Shown one piece after another: positions 1 through 11,176 of a stretch of 64,000 nucleotides of DNA. Within the stretch, counting starts at the first letter, position 1. Every line of letters starts with the position of its first letter. This stretch comes from Phytoseiulus persimilis (Eukaryota; Arthropoda; Arachnida; Mesostigmata; Phytoseiidae): positions 34,902,745-34,966,744 of the forward strand of contig CM075102.1 of assembly GCA_037576195.1 (NCBI GenBank). Direction: 5' to 3'. The notes beneath the pieces are model-generated. The model saw nothing but the letters and a program-made list of their open reading frames with translations. It was not told the origin of the DNA and did not search any database. Position numbers and translations under genes: made by a program.

Positions 1-58
1 CAATTCATCCCCTGCCCCCGATTTTGAGAACTGAGAAATTCATGCATCGAAGACTTAT

Positions 59-1780
59 TTATCTATCGACCTTCATTGGTGGATGGATGATGTGAAACGA
101 ATTATGCCTGAACTTCCAGACTGAAGTGACGATATCAACATGAGTGGCCGAAGCGTCGAGATCGAACAGCTCGGATTGCGATCTGGCTGAATCTTGTTCA
201 CGGTGTCTGGCGAGCGATTCGCCGCGTACAGTATCTTGCCAATTCACACCCTGTCTCACTCGTTCGCGCGAGAAGAGCCGCAGGAGCTGGACCCAAATAT
301 GAGATGTTGCCCGCACGTTTCGGTATCCTTGAAGGCATGCTCAGATATCGACATCTACATCGCGGCCGACAGGAAAATCAGTGAGATGTTCCGGAGTTCC
401 CTGAGAATGGAGCTTACACTTCCCGCGATCATCAAGATCAATTGCTTCGTGACCTCCCTCCCTGTTCCAACGTGAGCTCCGCGAGGCCGTCGGAAGCTAT
501 GTAGCGGGAGAATCATGACCCCCAGCAATCCCTGAAGCAGTGATGGCAACTCACCTTTGCTCTCAAGCTTATCGATACTGTGCTGCATCTGAGCTATTCT
601 GGACTCAGCGTCGGTTGATACTTTCGGGGGAGCATTTGAAGCAATTTCCAGTTGGACGCGGTATGACTCAATTTCGATCTTCTTGGCGTTCAACTCGGAT
701 TCGATCTCTGACGTTCGCTGTAAAAAAATATGATCGCGATTGGATTGCGGAGTTCGTCTGCGCTGGATGCTCTCTTGCTACAAGGAAGCTTGTCGGAGGA
801 ATCGATCGAAAGATCCCTTCGTGGTTATCGCCCGCAGTTTTCGTGGACGCGATATCTATTTCGATTCAACTCCTCTCTCGAAGCCAAGAAATATTGAGCC
901 TGGCGATGGGAACACCACTGCAAGGCTTTCTGACATATATGCCAACTCAAATTGCGTCGATATCTCAATTGGCCCCACAGACGTGAACCTCGTGAAGAGA
1001 GTGCTTCGAGATTGAACAGGCGGCTCGTGAGACTCGTACCTATCGATCAATCACACTTGTATCCAGCTCACCTTCTCCAAGGGAGAAACTTTCTCCAAGG
1101 CGATTTTGTACTCCTCGGAAATCTTGTTGCATTCTTGGCTCAGAAATTCATTTTGACGCTTCAACTCCGCAACGATCGTCCTCGCCGAAGAGGACGCCCT
1201 GCGCTCGTTTATGAGAGAGCTTACCAATTCGCTGGAAAGCAAAACCCCAGTGACATGTGTGCTTCTCCGGACTCAACTGAACCACTGATCAAATCCCAGG
1301 GAATCAGACTCGGAAATTATATTCTCGTCCTCGGTAGAGAACTGAGTGGTACTTTACGCGGTGAATTTCAATAACCTGTAGCGTGTACTCACTGTTGATT
1401 TTTTATCAAGTCATTGATGAGCTTCGCGCGCTGGAACATATTGAAACTTGAATTGAGCCACAAGCATCACCCGGAACAACCTTGAAGACTCATTCAATAT
1501 CCCTGACAGATATCCTCGAAGCATTCTCGCCTTCAGGTTCTCTAGATGCTCAACAGAAATGGGGAAAGCAATCATGTGGGCGCGATGACAAGTGGGTAGT
1601 TCGAATACCCCATTAAATGAGCCCAAATATCTGAGACGGTCGTCTCACACTGACTGTCATTGAGCGTGAATTTAGAATTTTGTGGTTCCTTGCGATAGAA
1701 CGAGTGTGTGCCTGCGCTTGGAAACTACTCACCTCCGCGATCGAAGAGCAAGTGGAACAATTTTTCAACTCTTCAGACAT
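59..1780 (-). CDS. Unrecognised coiled-coil protein, five exons, 194 residues
   Basis: Five minus-strand exons join in phase: 1780-1733 (starts ATG, MSEELKNCSTCS), 1430-1393, 1231-1072, 717-555 and 234-59 (ends TAA). The total is 585 nt, or 194 residues plus stop. Donors are gtgagt, gtgagt, gtgagc and gtgagt. The acceptors of exons 2 to 4 end in ttccag, ttccag and tttacag; the acceptor of exon 5 (ggcaag) is weak, so the C-terminus is the least sure part. Residues about 17-130 are rich in E, K, Q, R with spaced L, I, V (for example LINDLIKNQ, TIVAELKRQ, EIESELNAKK), which is typical of a coiled coil. There is no signal peptide or membrane segment. The family is not recognised. A structural or cytoskeletal role would be only a guess from the coiled coil. 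Confidence 0.6.
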
Positions 1781-3116
1781 CTTCTACAGGAACGTTTCCA
1801 CTAATTCCGACCTCTTGCGGTGCATAAACATCTGAGTAATCTCACTAACTAATAATTCCGCATTTTCGTCTTAATTCTCGCGCAAATCAGATGACTGGCA
1901 GAGGCGCACTAGATGGAGAACGCGGAGCGCCGCGCGCCTCCCTCCGGAGATGGAATCTGCTGGGCTTCACTGAGCTCTCCGACGATCGTGATTGAAGCAC
2001 ATGATCTCCGAATCTTCGGTTGTCGGAGGCAGCATGGATCTCCCGGAACCTCGCCAGAAAACTCGACTTTTTCTGTGGTATATTTCTCCATTGAGCCGCC
2101 AGGTGTGCGAGAAGAGAAGGAGAGATACCGAACAACAACAACGAGCAGACGGTACCGCCCGTCGAAAGTCAGCCTGAGAGTAGGTTTGAGCATTTCGGCG
2201 CGTTACAGCGAAGCCTCATCCAGACGGGGGAAAGTATGCTCAGTGTACCGTCCCGATGAATAACCATGTTATCGGTGAAAAATGATGCCTCAAAACGCTT
2301 CTATGTATCCAGCTTAGTAATCATCGCGAAAGGACGGCTGTGCTTGAGGTTAATGAATGGAGGGTGCGTGATAAGAATGACATGTTTGCATCCCGGACGC
2401 ATTTCCGAGGAGGGTTTTTCATTCTGTAAGCAGCGTAACGGTCTCTGGAACAGGCAGTGAGCAATCAGCTCATGCCATACACATGCTGGATGTAAAATCT
2501 TTGTAGTGGGAAAGGTTGGGATGAGCTGAATGCGTGGATGTCCCCCTGCAGGAATGAATACACTGGGCAGTGGTGTGCTTCTCCAGAGTGTCGCCCGGGC
2601 TGGAAGTGGGCACTTGTTCTTGAACACCACTCCAGCGACGCCGCCCGAGATCGACAACCAAGACCTGAAAAAAAAAGCTCGGAAGGCCGAAACGGCACCG
2701 CCGGGGGGCATTCGAAATTCCGAGTTTTTCGAAAAGTCAGCGTACCCATCAGGTGGAGCGTGAGGACTGAGGACCTAGGTCAGTATCATTCGAAGTTCCA
2801 TCATTGGGTTCCTATTTGCCCCCGAACCAAGGGGATTCCGCCCTCTGGGAAGCTTCGCCTGGGGCTACGATATCGGTATCCGGCTCTTTTGGTCATCGAC
2901 AAAAATCAACTCTGGGAGCGGGGCTCATCCGCATGAAGATGCGAGAATTCAGCTGTTCGAATTCTCCCCGGCTGCTAGGATCAAAAAGTTTGACAACACA
3001 CACCCTGTCATTTTCTCGATGCTTATCGAGGTATCACTTGACGCGGAAGCATTCCGTGACCGCTCCCGCCTTCGAATAAGGTTAATTACAATCGACTCTT
3101 AAGGATCTTGTTGGCT
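1781..3116. other. No supported gene
   Basis: Open frames here are short and overlap on both strands. I found no frame joined to a neighbour by consensus splice sites. The stretch may hold the promoter and 5' flank of the coiled-coil gene ending at 1780. Confidence 0.3.
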
Positions 3117-3401
3117 CTAAACTAATTTCAGAGTTCCGCATGGAATTCGTCGCATGGGTGAGTCGAATGCGTCATTTGAGCAAATGGTTCTCAAAACTCT
3201 CATTCGGAAGGTAGCGGGAAGTATCGAGCCCGGAGGCGCATATAGGGATACGCCGCCCACTTGCCGAACCAGATTTTCAACATGTTGTCTGGCATTCTCG
3301 TATGACATCTGTAGTTGGCTGTATTTCGGTGCCATCTGGAGTGTCAGAAGGTATCTCCCAGCTTCGATGGTTTCGGCGAGCAATGATTGTATGCATCCCA
3401 A
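3117..3401 (-). CDS. Coding block, unrecognised, partial
   Basis: A minus-strand open frame of about 94 codons reads like protein, with segments such as ETIEAGRYLLTLQ and SYENARQHVENLVRQ, the latter helix-like. It ends at a stop just past 3117. No upstream exon was joined to it. A second minus frame over 3277-3480 is also protein-like, so the true frame is not certain. It may be a 3' exon of the minus-strand gene that has its best start at 4679, but no splice chain was traced. Confidence 0.3.
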   Translation of the reverse strand: MGCIQSLLAETIEAGRYLLTLQMAPKYSQLQMSYENARQHVENLVRQVGGVSLYAPPGSILPATFRMRVLRTICSNDAFDSPMRRIPCGTLKLV

Positions 3402-3727
3402 TCGACAACTTTTCGACCTGGAGCGGAGACCAGAAACGAAGGAGAGCCTGAAGCGTACTGACTATTCTGATATTCGACATGATATTCTGAGGAACAACTC
3501 TCTGGATATTCGCCGACTATCCGGAGCTTGTCACCTCAAGCACGGGCTCGGTCAAGACGTAAGCAATAGAAATGTCCGGGGCCGAAACGTCTTGATGTCG
3601 AGAGAGCCGTACGCGAGCGCCTCAATGGTGTTCTCTCAGAATAACTGTCCTCCACGAGATACTTAAAGCTCGGTCCTTTCTACTCCGAGAGATATCAAGG
3701 ATGGATCGCCTAGCTGCAAGAGGGATT

Positions 3728-3958
3728 TCATTTGGAACCATATTGAGGATTTTCGGTAGGGAGAGAGAATAATCCGAAGTGGTACTGTTCCATTCCCTGG
3801 AGCCGCTGCTTTGAAATGGACAGCATCTGCCAGGGCGGGTCGAGCTCAAGCGATGGCCCCTCACGGATGATTCTGCGAGTGACAATTTCAAAAGGGTTGA
3901 AGGGAAATTTGCGAAACTGCCGATTGCTCGATAAGAGTGTTTCAACAGCCAGTCCCAT
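3728..3958 (-). CDS. Coding block, unrecognised, partial
   Basis: A minus-strand open frame of about 76 codons (segments FRKFPFNPFEIVTRRII and LELDPPWQMLSISKQRL) ends with TGA near 3728. Aromatic residues and prolines are spread through it and low-complexity runs are absent, which suits real coding sequence. A weak donor-like site (GTTCC) sits near the end. It lies between the block at 3117-3401 and the start at 4679 on the same strand, so all three may belong to one gene. The family is not recognised. Confidence 0.33.
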   Translation of the reverse strand: MGLAVETLLSSNRQFRKFPFNPFEIVTRRIIREGPSLELDPPWQMLSISKQRLQGMEQYHFGLFSLPTENPQYGSK

Positions 3959-4278
3959 TGAATCGGCTCAATTCAATAATCAGCCATCCGTAACCGGGTG
4001 CGGAACCCCCCGAAAACCACCGTGACTGAATCACTGGATTAGTGGCTTTCAAACGCACGGAGGCTCATTGATCGCATGCCTTGACATTCATCCGCTGAGC
4101 TCTCGGATTATCTCATCCACTCTGAGGCTGACCGGCGAAAACCGCTGGAATCAGTGCACTGGGCCGTCTACATCCGCGAAATTGAGTACATTTGTAGAGC
4201 ATTTTCTCACGAGCTCCGTCGGCTGTCACTCAACCGGTTATGTTGTGACGCTGGAAAATTCCCGCCTGGAAGCTGAAT

Positions 4279-4679
4279 CTATGGGCGGCTTTGTTTTGAC
4301 CGGCATGATGGAGGAACCGAGCTATTGGAATCAGTCGTTTCATTCCAGAGAGCAGGATCACAGCCGTAAAGTGGAGGAGGTGCTGTTGGTGGGCGAGCCG
4401 AGAAGAACAACATTTGCGACCGTTTGAGGGGCCGCAGAGACCAAACCCGTTCTTCCTGGTTGTCAGACACACACCAGAAGAGGTCAACCTCAATCCGATC
4501 GCTGATGAGTCCACCAACGCCACCTAACCAGGGACCGCAGGACTGACATGAAGCCAAACCAGGAACTTTGTTGCTGAAGCATTCGAATCTTGGCGGTAAA
4601 GTTCTGCTCTGCAGCGAAGCCACGAGCAGACGGCCGGCGCGTCACCATCAAAACAACATACCGCTGCTGCGGCTGACAT
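4279..4679 (-). CDS. 5' part of an unrecognised gene, head-to-head with UBE2N
   Basis: The proposed first exon is 4679-4662 (ATG in context acaaaATG, coding MSAAAA). It ends at a gtatgt donor. A 53-nt intron (4661-4609) ends in cgctgcag, and the second exon from 4608 stays open to a TAG at 4281-4279. If the gene ends there the protein is about 115 residues. Segments include TLPPRFECFSN, SDRIEVDLFWCVSDNQEE and VWSLRPLKRSQMLFF. There may be further splicing downstream, toward the blocks at 3728-3958 and 3117-3401. No family is recognised. The phase-0 join and the intron length, the same as at 39.8 kb, support it. Confidence 0.48.
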
Positions 4680-4917
4680 TTTGTCTCTGCTGTGGAAGAG
4701 TTGTGTGGTGGTGGTGGAGGTGATACAGTCTCGAAGCCACTGCGGAAATCGCAAGGGGATTATCGCGCCTCGGCTGCGGCTAAGCGAGAGGCCACCATCG
4801 ATAGAGAGCGTCTTCAGTGAAAAGTCCTCAAGCGCCAGTGAATATTTATTTTTCTTTTCACTCTTCTGTTCGCTCGTTGCTCCGTTGGAGTTGTCGGTGA
4901 CTTCTCAGCCCGGAATG
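4680..4917. promoter_or_regulatory. Likely shared (bidirectional) promoter of UBE2N and the minus-strand gene
   Basis: Only about 238 bp separate the minus-strand ATG (4679) from the UBE2N ATG (4918). The interval has a GTGGTGGTGGTGG tract near 4706 and a pyrimidine-rich stretch close to the UBE2N start, but no clear TATA box. A shared promoter is inferred from the spacing alone. It fails if the minus-strand start is wrong. Confidence 0.4.
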
Positions 4918-7095
4918 ATGGCTGGACTTCCCCGAAGAATAATCAAGGTAAGCGTTCCGGGAGCGAAGCCGATCACAGCTCGACGTGAATTCAGAGATCA
5001 CTCGTCCGGCATTCAACGTACTCGCATCGTAGGACGTCGATGTCCACGGATTTGCTTGCAGGGCTATGGTTTCGGAACGTGTAGTTTGTTGAACTGCTAC
5101 TCCACAGGGTATCGAACACGCACAGAGTCTCAAGGAGAAATCATGAAACTCGTCAGATAGACCCACCGACCCTTGCGACTAAACACAATCAGAATATTAA
5201 CTCCGATGTTGGCCGTGGTTCCTATGCAGACTCGCCGGTGTTGATTATCTCTCGCGTGTCGCGCTGCGTTCGTCTCCAAAATGCTCGTTCGGAATTTCCC
5301 CATAGCTCCGAACGTGGGATACAATCATTTGATTGGGATGATCCATGCTCAGCTAGTAGTTTGCGCTTCTCAACGTGATACAGTACGTCGAGACTTCGAG
5401 ACTGATTCGCTCATGTAGCTTTGCTCGACGGGCGTTGTTTTATTGCCGCAGGCTGAGTCGCTGCTTTTATCGAACTCTCAATGATACGCAGTGTTTTCTT
5501 TTCCCACTGAAGCGCTCCTCCAACCCACATGTCAACTACTCTGACTGTTAGAGAGAGTTTTGTTCTCGTTGATTTGGAAAATCGCTGACTGGTCCTCGAG
5601 GCTCATGTGGAAGGAAGTGCCGAGATCGCGTTTCGTTATCCAACCTATCTCGCTCACTTCCTGTTGTCAAGCACGCGGGTCTGGGAGAGGGGCAAGAAGT
5701 CAATAAATTCCGACGAAAGAAAATGGGGGGAACTTATAGCCGAGTATCGAACTTCGAGGGTAACGTTCAACGCTTCTAGAAAGGCTTGACAGTCCCATCA
5801 GAGTCGCTTCTTTTCGGTGTCAAAAGAACTGACATATCCGCTCTCAGAATCGACAATCAGATGTACATGACCTCACTAGATTGGTTGCTAGAATCGAATT
5901 CGATCATAGTTCACGCACGCGACGACATCCACGTCACCGTGACCTAACGCTCGAATTCACTGAACTGCGAATAGTGCTCTGTATCGGAATCGGTTCCACC
6001 CCTCCTCTCGAGCGGGCAGCGCTCTCTTTCTCTATATTTTTCTCCTTATCACGAGAAAATATGGGAGACAATTTCCGAATACGTATGGACATGCGCGCTC
6101 TCATATGCTCGACTCCCAGCTGTGTCTTCTCAAAACTTGGACCTGATGAGACCTTCACAGTAGGTCTCTCGGCCTGCGCTCGTCAGAACGTTTTTCATGG
6201 CATAAAGAAACGGATCCCAGATTCTCGCAGACTCCATGGTTTTGCTGCTCCCCCCCCCCCTTGAGACAAATGCTTCGTGTCCTTCTCCTTGATATTCAAA
6301 CGGTCCCATCCTTATGATGTTTCCGAAGCCTAACGAGAGGGAGCGATGTATCTGGAACGTTGCTGGAGCTCATGCTCCGGACCGAAGTAGTTCCTGCATA
6401 CCGATTCCCGATTTCTAACTACATGTTCATTCTCAACCTTTCAGGAGACTCAAAGATTGATGCTGGAACCGGTTCCAGGCATCAGCGCGGTTCCAGACGA
6501 GGAGAATGCGAGATATTTCCATGTTGTAGTTGCTGGACCTGAGGAGGTGAGCTACTCGAATCCTGAGACCCGGTGATATAGCATTGAATTTCGAGCCCTT
6601 TATCTGTGAAATCAGCCAGATTCTCCGTATGGATCCGACTCTCATCCCTCTCATTTCTCGGCAGAGCCCTTTCGAGGGGGGTGTCTTCAAGCTTGAGCTG
6701 TTCCTGCCTGAGGAATATCCGATGTCCGCTCCGAAAGTGCGATTCATGACCAAAATCTACCATCCGAACATCGACAAGCTCGGCCGAATTTGTCTCGATA
6801 TTCTCAAGGACAAATGGAGTCCTGCATTACAAATCCGTACTGTGTTACTCTCGATCCAGGCGCTGCTTTCAGCACCTAATCCAGATGATCCCCTCGCCAA
6901 CGATGTAGCCGAGCAATGGAAAGTCAACGAAGTTGAAGCTATCAGAACAGGTTGGTAGGCAGAGACTTCTGTGCCGAAAACACAGAAAGGGATCCTGAGT
7001 TATAAGCAGTGACGCTCCTTGTTTCGATCGGCAATCACTAAAACCATGCTTTTCCAGCTCGGGAATGGACTCGTCTGTACGCGATGGCAGATTAA
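4918..7095 (+). CDS. UBE2N: Ubiquitin-conjugating enzyme E2 N (Ubc13, bendless), complete
   Basis: The E2 enzyme pairs with Uev1/Mms2 to build Lys63-linked ubiquitin chains for DNA-damage tolerance and immune signalling (family knowledge). Exons are 4918-4947, 6445-6546, 6665-6950 and 7058-7095, joined in phases 0, 0 and 1 into 151 residues against 152 in human. It begins [10 protein letters not shown] and ends [11 protein letters not shown]. The UBC fold is complete: the HPN motif has Asn79, the catalytic cysteine is Cys87 in [14 protein letters not shown], Met64 lies in the [10 protein letters not shown] loop that contacts partners, and Lys92 is kept. A second in-frame ATG at 4915 would add one Met; 4918 matches the family start. 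Introns are 1497, 118 and 107 bp with gtaagc, gtgagc and gttggt donors; the last donor is weak, but the protein demands it. No defect was seen. Confidence 0.97.
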
Positions 7096-7925
7096 CCCAC
7101 AATTTAGGAAATTCGAAATGGAGACGAGGCGTGATGATAATGGAGCAGAAGATTTTCACTCGATTCCTGAAAATTTCCTCAGAACTGAACGAGGCTCCCG
7201 ATGGAGGGAGAAATCGCAATGATAGTTCAGAATGACAATGATACAAGGCTGAGAATGTTGAAATTTAACTGTTCATCTGAGCGTTCACTCGGGTGTATAT
7301 AATTACTGTCTTATGCGTATAGATAAAGGCGAACTAATGTCGAGAGTGGTACACGTTCAACGACTACATCAACGACCGAGAGCCAGCGGAAGACTGAGGA
7401 ACAGACGGAGAACAGCTTGGACAAAAATCAAGACACCGACTGGATATTGGAGTTCAGAGAATTTGAATCGAACATATATTCTGCGTACATAAGTCGACCA
7501 CCACACCGCTTTCACCTGGGAGTCACGGGGAATTCGAAAGAGGACCGATGATAGGACTTTTCTAATTTGGAATCATCATCAGTCTGTCGTATCTCGCAGA
7601 GGTGTAAGCAGCACGATAGAACGAGGAGGCGGTACATTTCTTGAGTTCAGAGTCCTGTTCTCGGAATTCGAATTTCGCTGAAGCTCGTTTTACACCATGT
7701 GTTGGCGGCATGGGTTTCGAAGTATATCAGTTCCAACGGAAGAACGTTGTCAACGAATCCTTCGCGTCTGTCATCACAGTCAACCGATGCACCGCTTCGA
7801 GATTCTCTTGCACCGGACCGGGGGTGTCGAATGGAAGATTTCAATGATAGCGAATAATTCAAGGGATTACATAATATGTGTACAGCTAAGTGATTGAATA
7901 AACAAAGGTAATACACAGGTTGTTT
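7096..7925 (+). other. Probable 3' UTR of UBE2N with poly(A) signal
   Basis: After the UBE2N stop no protein-like frame appears on the + strand. An AATAAA hexamer at 7897-7902, followed by a T-rich stretch (ttgttttgat), is the first good poly(A) signal, which would make a UTR of about 820 nt. Transcript data would be needed to fix the end. Confidence 0.45.
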
Positions 7926-8258
7926 TGATACAGAGCCTCATTCCTCCCGACCGAGCCTCAGCAAAGCCCGGAGATCGTTAGATTAAAAGAATGCTGCAAT
8001 CATGGAACGGTCCTCCTTCTGAGAACAAGGTACGGATTCCAAGGGAGCGTAATCGTATCTTGGCATGTCGTACAGAATGTTCATGAACCTGACCCCCGCG
8101 GTGCATTGTGATGGGATGTGTCATCGAGGTAGTTATCGAGCGCTGAACGGATAATCAGGATTGTTGATGAAGGCCATGTTGATCGAGATCATGCACATTG
8201 GACCACGGCTAAATTTGGAGGCGGCGAGGAGCATCCAATTCCAAACAAAGCTCTATCC

Positions 8259-8515
8259 AACCAAGCAAGCCTTTTTTTTTTTGTTTTCCGGCTGAACCTC
8301 TCAGCCAGCCCTCAGGAGTGTCCCGGAATCACATTAAGTATTGCTTCAGTAACACTCCCTATCGCCTCGCAAATCCCATTGCTGGTGGGCTTGGGTCTTA
8401 AGATGGTTCAGATTCAATTCTGATATAAATTAAATCCTCTTTTTACCACATAAGAAATTTCTGAACCAACACTGGGTGCCACGCTAAGCTAGCGATCGCG
8501 GAACCAAGCAAGCCT
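8259..8515 (-). mobile_element. tRNA-derived SINE copy with inverted 5' segment (twin priming)
   Basis: This is a copy of the same family as the SINE at 16894-17161. A 14-bp direct repeat, AACCAAGCAAGCCT, flanks it at 8259-8272 and 8502-8515. Next to the left repeat a T run is followed by the reverse complement of the family's 3' half, up to about 8460. From about 8463 to 8501 the sequence turns and matches the family's tRNA-like head in the opposite orientation (GGGTGCCACGCTAAGCTAGC), ending just before box B. The head is truncated and box B is lost, so it cannot be transcribed by polymerase III. Inversion, target-site duplication and A tail together fit LINE-driven twin priming. Confidence 0.82.
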
Positions 8516-8870
8516 AGGAAAAACGCAGACGACAATTTTAGGAGACCCTGAGGAGTATTTTATATTCGTACAAACTGGCTGCACGTGGAGTCAGCAGACG
8601 GCTCGAATTGTCCGCTGCAAGATACACGAACCACAGGCCCAATGAGGCTCTTCAGAACGGGTTGCCCGATGCAGCTCATAACGTGAAGAGCTGCTATCGA
8701 ATATTCGAGATTCAATCGCGCTGCTCATCTTCATCGAGCCATGAAGAGCGCTCACTACCTCTTCTTCTTAGACTGTACATTTATGCTCATGTCTCAGCGT
8801 CAAAAGTCAAAGTTGGGTCTCTTGGGAAAGTTGCGAGGAACGGGGCGTTCCTATGATGTGGGAGTCTCCT

Positions 8871-9277
8871 TCACAATGAGGGTGCGACTTTCTTGTTTAT
8901 ATCCCTCCCATGATCATCGGCCGCATGGCAGGCTTCCTGACCTGATTGAATGAGCCCCAATGTAATCTGGATCGCCCATAAGCGTTTTGGATACGTGTTG
9001 CGGGTGGATGTATGGTTCATTCCGGAGAATATCGTGGAGTATTCCCTATGTCCGCTTCCACGTGGTGTGGTGGAGAATGCTTCTGCAGGACTCCAGTCGA
9101 ACGGGTGGTCAAAAATCTGGATGCACACTCTTGAAAATCTCGAGCTGCTCCAGCGGTTACACATATGTACTCACTCTCTGTGGTTGCAGCGCGCTCGTAT
9201 TGAAACGTCTCGCGAGCAACAATGTTCTCGGAATCGAGGAACTCGGAGGCAAACTGAAAGTTTTTCTTCCGGTCCAT
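8871..9277 (-). CDS. Coding blocks, unrecognised, frame not resolved
   Basis: Two overlapping minus-strand frames look protein-like. One covers 9277-9017 (FASEFLDSENIVARETFQYE). The other covers about 9135-8871 and ends in a stop (RLWAIQITLGLIQSGQEACH, then KKVAPSL). A good donor (gtgagt) lies at about 9175, but no join to the second frame kept the phase, and the shortest alternative intron would be only 30 nt. This is probably a real minus-strand gene end whose splicing I could not settle. Confidence 0.25.
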
Positions 9278-9794
9278 CTATCGGTATCCGTCCCCAGGGG
9301 TTTTCCAGCTCTACCATTGCAGCACTCTGTCTCCTGAGTTCCATGTCGAATAAGCAGCGCCGAATGGGCTGACCTTCTTGGGAGAAGTTTGAACCATCCA
9401 TAATCGATTTCCCACATAAACTCGCTTCAGCAAGGACAGTCACTTGTGTCCTGTGGCGTACCCAGGAAGGGCGCTGGTTCTACTCGAGGAAAATCGAGTT
9501 AATCGACTGGCCATCCTGCTCTTCAGACCTCGATTCCACGGAAAACTTGCGCGACCTACGGAGGAAATTCGTCGTGGAACGCTGGGTCGGCTTGGAGCCC
9601 ATCGTATCCAGCATTTTGAGTGGAAGTATGAAAACTCGCGTTCTTCAGTCATCCAGGAAGATGCGGTTATCACTTATTGACAGCGTTGAACGTTTCAGGG
9701 TAGCTCCGGAGATTTCGCCTGGATTTTGGAATCTGAGCGTTTCTTCCATGTGAAACAGCGATTTTCGGAAAATCCGCGCTAAGAAATTCTCCAG

Positions 9795-10092
9795 TCAAGG
9801 CGCCCTTCTGGTAGCCTTTGGAAGCCCGAGTTGCTGGAGAAGCTCCTCCAGTCGTTCCAATCTTCTCCCGATCTCGTTGGAGACCAGAACGATTCAGAGG
9901 GTAATAATCATGTGGAGTGCATTGAATCTACGACATTTTTCCATAAAACACTAGTCTACCGAGCTGGATTTGATTTCAAAATCGAACAGTCTGGCAGCGC
10001 GTCATGGAGAGCTTCTGTTCAAAATTTCGCAATGTGCGTTCGAGTTCACCCTTGGAATCTACTCTATCTATCACTTCTGGCCTTCCGATGAG
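9795..10092 (-). CDS. 3' exons of a coiled-coil protein, unrecognised
   Basis: A minus-strand frame at 9893-9795 ends in TGA and reads as a short amphipathic helix (EIGRRLERLEELLQQLGLPK). Upstream, 10092 to about 9991 has another helix-like frame (SKGELERTLRNFEQKLSM), preceded by an acceptor-like cgctgagcag. The two could be neighbouring exons, but the connecting intron was not resolved. No family is recognised. Confidence 0.33.
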
Positions 10093-10561
10093 CTGCTCAG
10101 CGACTCCGGAACCAACGCGTGGTTTGCTGCTTGACTCGAGCTAATGAGATGGCTTCTCCGTGCTCTCCGCTCTCTGAACAGCGGGTTTCGAGAGGTTTCG
10201 GCTCCGAATGAGTGAAATCGAATTTCAGCGAAGAGCCTTCATTAAATTCTCCACCGAGATTCCTCCAACTGGGCTATTCTGTCCCGGAAATAGGCATCGC
10301 CTTGCAGCTAAGGATTTGGGAGCGATGTTTTCTTAATAACAGTTGGATGCTGTGTGCTGCCCGTCTCACACAAGGAATGAGCCTTCTGATCGTGATTGGG
10401 CACAACCCGAACAAAAGCTAACCGAACAGAAGGATTACTGGCGGGTATGGCTGAGAACCGAGTTGTAGTTGGATCGTGGCTTGTCAGAATCGGAGTTGGT
10501 GTTATCAGCGGAAGCCCAACAATGAGCAAGATACTTCCGCCCAATGGTCGACCCTTGCCTC

Positions 10562-10944
10562 CTAAATAAGTTTCATTCCGAAGGTTTGGAAACCACCAGG
10601 TGCGACCGCGTGCTGATTCAGCCGACCTCGCGTGTTAGCTGAACGAACTTCATGCGAAGCCGGAGTAAGCTGCGAATCGTCGTCTTCATATCTTCTAAGG
10701 GAATCGAGAGCCCACCCCCACCTTCGACGAAGGCTTCCCTCCGATGGAGCGATCTTTGCCGCTCCCCTGGGCGATGTTCCAACCCGTCAAATTTCAGAGG
10801 CCCATTGAATCGTAGCTCCACGGTCCGCTTCACTTCTTCATCAGTGCCTCTCCGCGCTCGGAGAATTCAGCCAAGCTAATCCAAATCTGGGACTGAGCTC
10901 CGTCCGATGCTCTTTCTAGGTCTCGGAGTGAAATTTCGTTCGAT
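10562..10944 (-). CDS. Last two exons of an unrecognised gene
   Basis: A minus-strand exon ending at 10834 (segment RDLERASDGAQSQIWISLAE, then EFSERGEALMKK) has a gtgaag donor. A 67-nt intron (10833-10767) ends in cgcccag, and the final exon 10766-10562 continues in phase 2 for 68 codons to a TAG (segments SLRRRWGWALDSLRRYEDDD and GGFQTFGMKLI). The 5' edge of the first exon is unclear: an acceptor after ctccgag near 10925 is possible. Another open frame on the same strand overlaps the last exon (10833-10618), so the model is tentative. No domain is recognised. Confidence 0.38.
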
Positions 10945-11176
10945 TAGGCGGAAAACGTGTCTAATGTTTGTATGCTCGCTATTCATTTCTTCAGGATTCA
11001 TCGGGTCGACATAAACGTTCTCTTAAAGCGTCGCCGATGTCTCGAGGGAGTTCTAACAACCCACACCCCACTCTTCCAGCTACCCGATGTTCTGTCTCAG
11101 CCGTTCCCCTCCGCTAGATTTTGAGCATCACATATGTACATCGCCAGTAGTAGTTCCGTTCTCGACGAATCGATTT

